34,458 nt of DNA, taken from positions 1-34,458 of the forward strand of contig JAJFJS010000130.1 in NCBI GenBank assembly GCA_021773815.1, read 5' to 3'. Shown here piece by piece: positions 33,044 to 34,458 of the stretch; positions within the stretch are counted from its first letter, which is position 1, and each line of letters starts with the position of its first letter. The notes beneath the pieces were generated by a model. The model was given only the letters and a program-made list of their open reading frames with translations, had not been told where the DNA came from and made no database searches. The translations under genes were made by a program, and so were the position numbers. This DNA is from Gammaproteobacteria bacterium (GTDB taxonomy: Bacteria; Pseudomonadota; Gammaproteobacteria; Steroidobacterales; GCA-2729495).

Positions 33044-34458
33044 CGTCGAGGAACTGCTGGCCATAGCGTTCGAGCTTGGCCTGCCCGACACCGTTGATGG
33101 TCAGCAATGCGCCGGGTCCGTCGGGGCGGTCGGCCATCATCTGCATCAGGGTTGCGTCATGAAAGATCACGTACGGCGGGACGCCGTGTTCGGTGGCCAG
33201 CTGCTGACGGCAGGCGCGCAGCGCTTCCCACAGCGCGCGGTCGGCTTCGGGAATATCCCGTTGGGCGCTGCGTGGTTTCTTGCGCGGCGCGGCGACCCGT
33301 GTATCCGCGCGCAGCTGCACGGTCAGTTCGCCGCGCAGCAGGGGCCGGCTTTGTTCGGTCAGTGCCAGTGCCCCGAAACGTTGTGCGTTGACGCGCAGAT
33401 AGCCCTGCACGACGAGCTGGCGGATCACTGACCGCCACGGCTGGGCGGCAAGCTCGACGCCGATGCCGAATACGCTCAATGTGTCGTGACCGCGCTGGAC
33501 GACCTTGTCTGTGCGGTTGCCGAGTAGCACGTCGACGATATGTGCGGCGCCGAAATATTGTCCGGTTCGGTAGACGGCCGACAGCAGCTTGCGGGCGGCT
33601 TCCGTCGCATCCCACGTGACGGGCGGATCGAGGCAGTTGTCGCAATTACCGCAGCCGTCCTCGCCGCTGTCGAGCTCGTCGCCGAAATAGGCGAGCAGCG
33701 GACGTCGTCGGCAGACCGTCACCTCGCACCAGCCGAGCAGCGTGTCGAGCTTGCGGCGTTCGTGGCGGATGAATTCCTCGCCCGCATCCGAATCGTCGAC
33801 CATCTGGCGCAACCGCACGACATCCTGCAGGCCGTAGATCATCCAGGCATCGGCGGGTTCGCCGTCGCGGCCGGCGCGGCCGGTTTCCTGATAGTAGGCC
33901 TCGATACTCTTGGGCAGATCGAGATGGGCGACGAAGCGGACGTCGGGCTTGTCGATGCCCATGCCGAACGCAATGGTCGCGACGATGATCACGCCGTCCT
34001 CGGCCAGAAAGCGGCGCTGGTGCTCGGTCCGCGTAGCGGCAGGCAGGCCCGCATGGTACGGCAGCGCGTCGAATCCCTGTTGCCGCAACCAGTCGGCGGT
34101 GCTTTCGGCCTTCCTGCGGGACAGGCAATAGACGATACCCGCTTCGCCGCGGCGGTTGGCCAGAAACTGCTGCAGCTGGCGGCGGGGATCGGTCTTGACC
34201 TGGACGGTGTAGCGGATGTTTGGCCGGTCGAAACCGGCGTCGAACAGCCGCGGCTCGTGCAGCGCGAGACGTTCGATGATTTCCGTGCGCGTGGCTGCCG
34301 TCGCCGTTGCCGTCAGCGCCATCCGCGGCACGCCGGGGAACCAGTCGGCCAGTTCGTGCAGCGCCAGGTAGTCGCGGCGGAAATCGTGGCCCCATTGCGA
34401 GACACAATGGGCCTCGTCGATGGCCAGCAGTGCGATCGGCACGCTGCGCAGGAGCGCC
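33021..34458 (-). CDS. recQ: ATP-dependent DNA helicase RecQ (5' end beyond the window)
   Basis: The visible 479 codons begin inside the helicase core at [27 protein letters not shown] (motif II DEAH and RecQ aromatic loop). They continue through [28 protein letters not shown] and [12 protein letters not shown] (motifs IV-VI), the zinc site CGNCDNC, a winged-helix region and a C-terminal HRDC domain ([17 protein letters not shown] ... [22 protein letters not shown]). The enzyme unwinds DNA in the RecF pathway and at stalled forks. Nothing is broken in the visible part. The last codons are repeated at 29818-29843. Confidence 0.95.
   Translation of the reverse strand, partial: ALLRSVPIALLAIDEAHCVSQWGHDFRRDYLALHELADWFPGVPRMALTATATAATRTEIIERLALHEPRLFDAGFDRPNIRYTVQVKTDPRRQLQQFLANRRGEAGIVYCLSRRKAESTADWLRQQGFDALPYHAGLPAATRTEHQRRFLAEDGVIIVATIAFGMGIDKPDVRFVAHLDLPKSIEAYYQETGRAGRDGEPADAWMIYGLQDVVRLRQMVDDSDAGEEFIRHERRKLDTLLGWCEVTVCRRRPLLAYFGDELDSGEDGCGNCDNCLDPPVTWDATEAARKLLSAVYRTGQYFGAAHIVDVLLGNRTDKVVQRGHDTLSVFGIGVELAAQPWRSVIRQLVVQGYLRVNAQRFGALALTEQSRPLLRGELTVQLRADTRVAAPRKKPRSAQRDIPEADRALWEALRACRQQLATEHGVPPYVIFHDATLMQMMADRPDGPGALLTINGVGQAKLERYGQQFLDVIRDAAS
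33022..33047. other. recQ 3' end, proximal copy of the direct repeat (possible attachment site)
   Basis: This is the coding end of recQ (VIRDAAS and stop on the minus strand). It matches 29818-29843 at 24 of 26 positions in the same orientation. The segment between carries a broken toxin-antitoxin pair, an unknown lipoprotein and a transposase remnant. Integration into the 3' end of recQ with restoration of its end would give this picture; no integrase gene remains. Confidence 0.5.

Overview
The window looks like chromosomal DNA from a high-GC Gammaproteobacterium, probably a free-living heterotroph. The reasons are a GreB-type elongation factor, a RecQ with HRDC domain, a stand-alone EF-G of the type seen as a second copy in Vibrio and Pseudomonas, a TonB-dependent receptor, several Tat-exported redox enzymes, and REP/MITE-like palindromes common in gammaproteobacterial genomes. 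No tRNA, rRNA or CRISPR array was recognised. Genus-level assignment is not possible from what I can see.

Layout. 0-2.5 kb: the 3' end of peptide deformylase, a cluster of GGGGTCTGACCCC-type palindromes, a GNAT-histone deacetylase fusion gene, and a remnant of a lost paralogue of that gene. 2.5-10 kb: a TetR regulator divergent from a Tat/lipoprotein flavin amine oxidase and a TonB receptor (with a rho-independent terminator), then a perfect inverted-repeat element, a Tat-exported short-chain dehydrogenase and a small membrane protein. 10-23 kb: ordinary single genes (SIMPL protein, hemerythrin, VOC protein, two methyltransferases, EF-G, GreB, solute-binding protein, GAF-GGDEF protein, ATP-grasp protein, a second SDR), a coding minisatellite that runs past a stop codon, and a 164-bp MITE.

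23.4-28.9 kb is the most unusual part. Two tandem membrane-anchored proteins show a ferrochelatase-like pattern (conserved HG.P histidine, and ENTDT in place of the usual ETL motif). They are followed by two tandem luciferase-like flavin oxidoreductases. A TetR-type palindrome lies between the chelatase-like genes and a divergent Tat-lipoprotein SDR. A Tat-exported aldo/keto reductase converges on the cluster. A membrane-associated redox or tetrapyrrole-related pathway is a reasonable hypothesis, but substrate and product cannot be read from the sequence.

29.8-33.05 kb is an accessory segment holding a broken MazF-family toxin with an intact RHH antitoxin, a large unknown lipoprotein and an IS91-like transposase remnant. 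It is bracketed by 26-bp direct repeats (24/26 identical) that are the 3' end of recQ, as if an element had integrated at the end of recQ. The recQ gene runs off the right edge.
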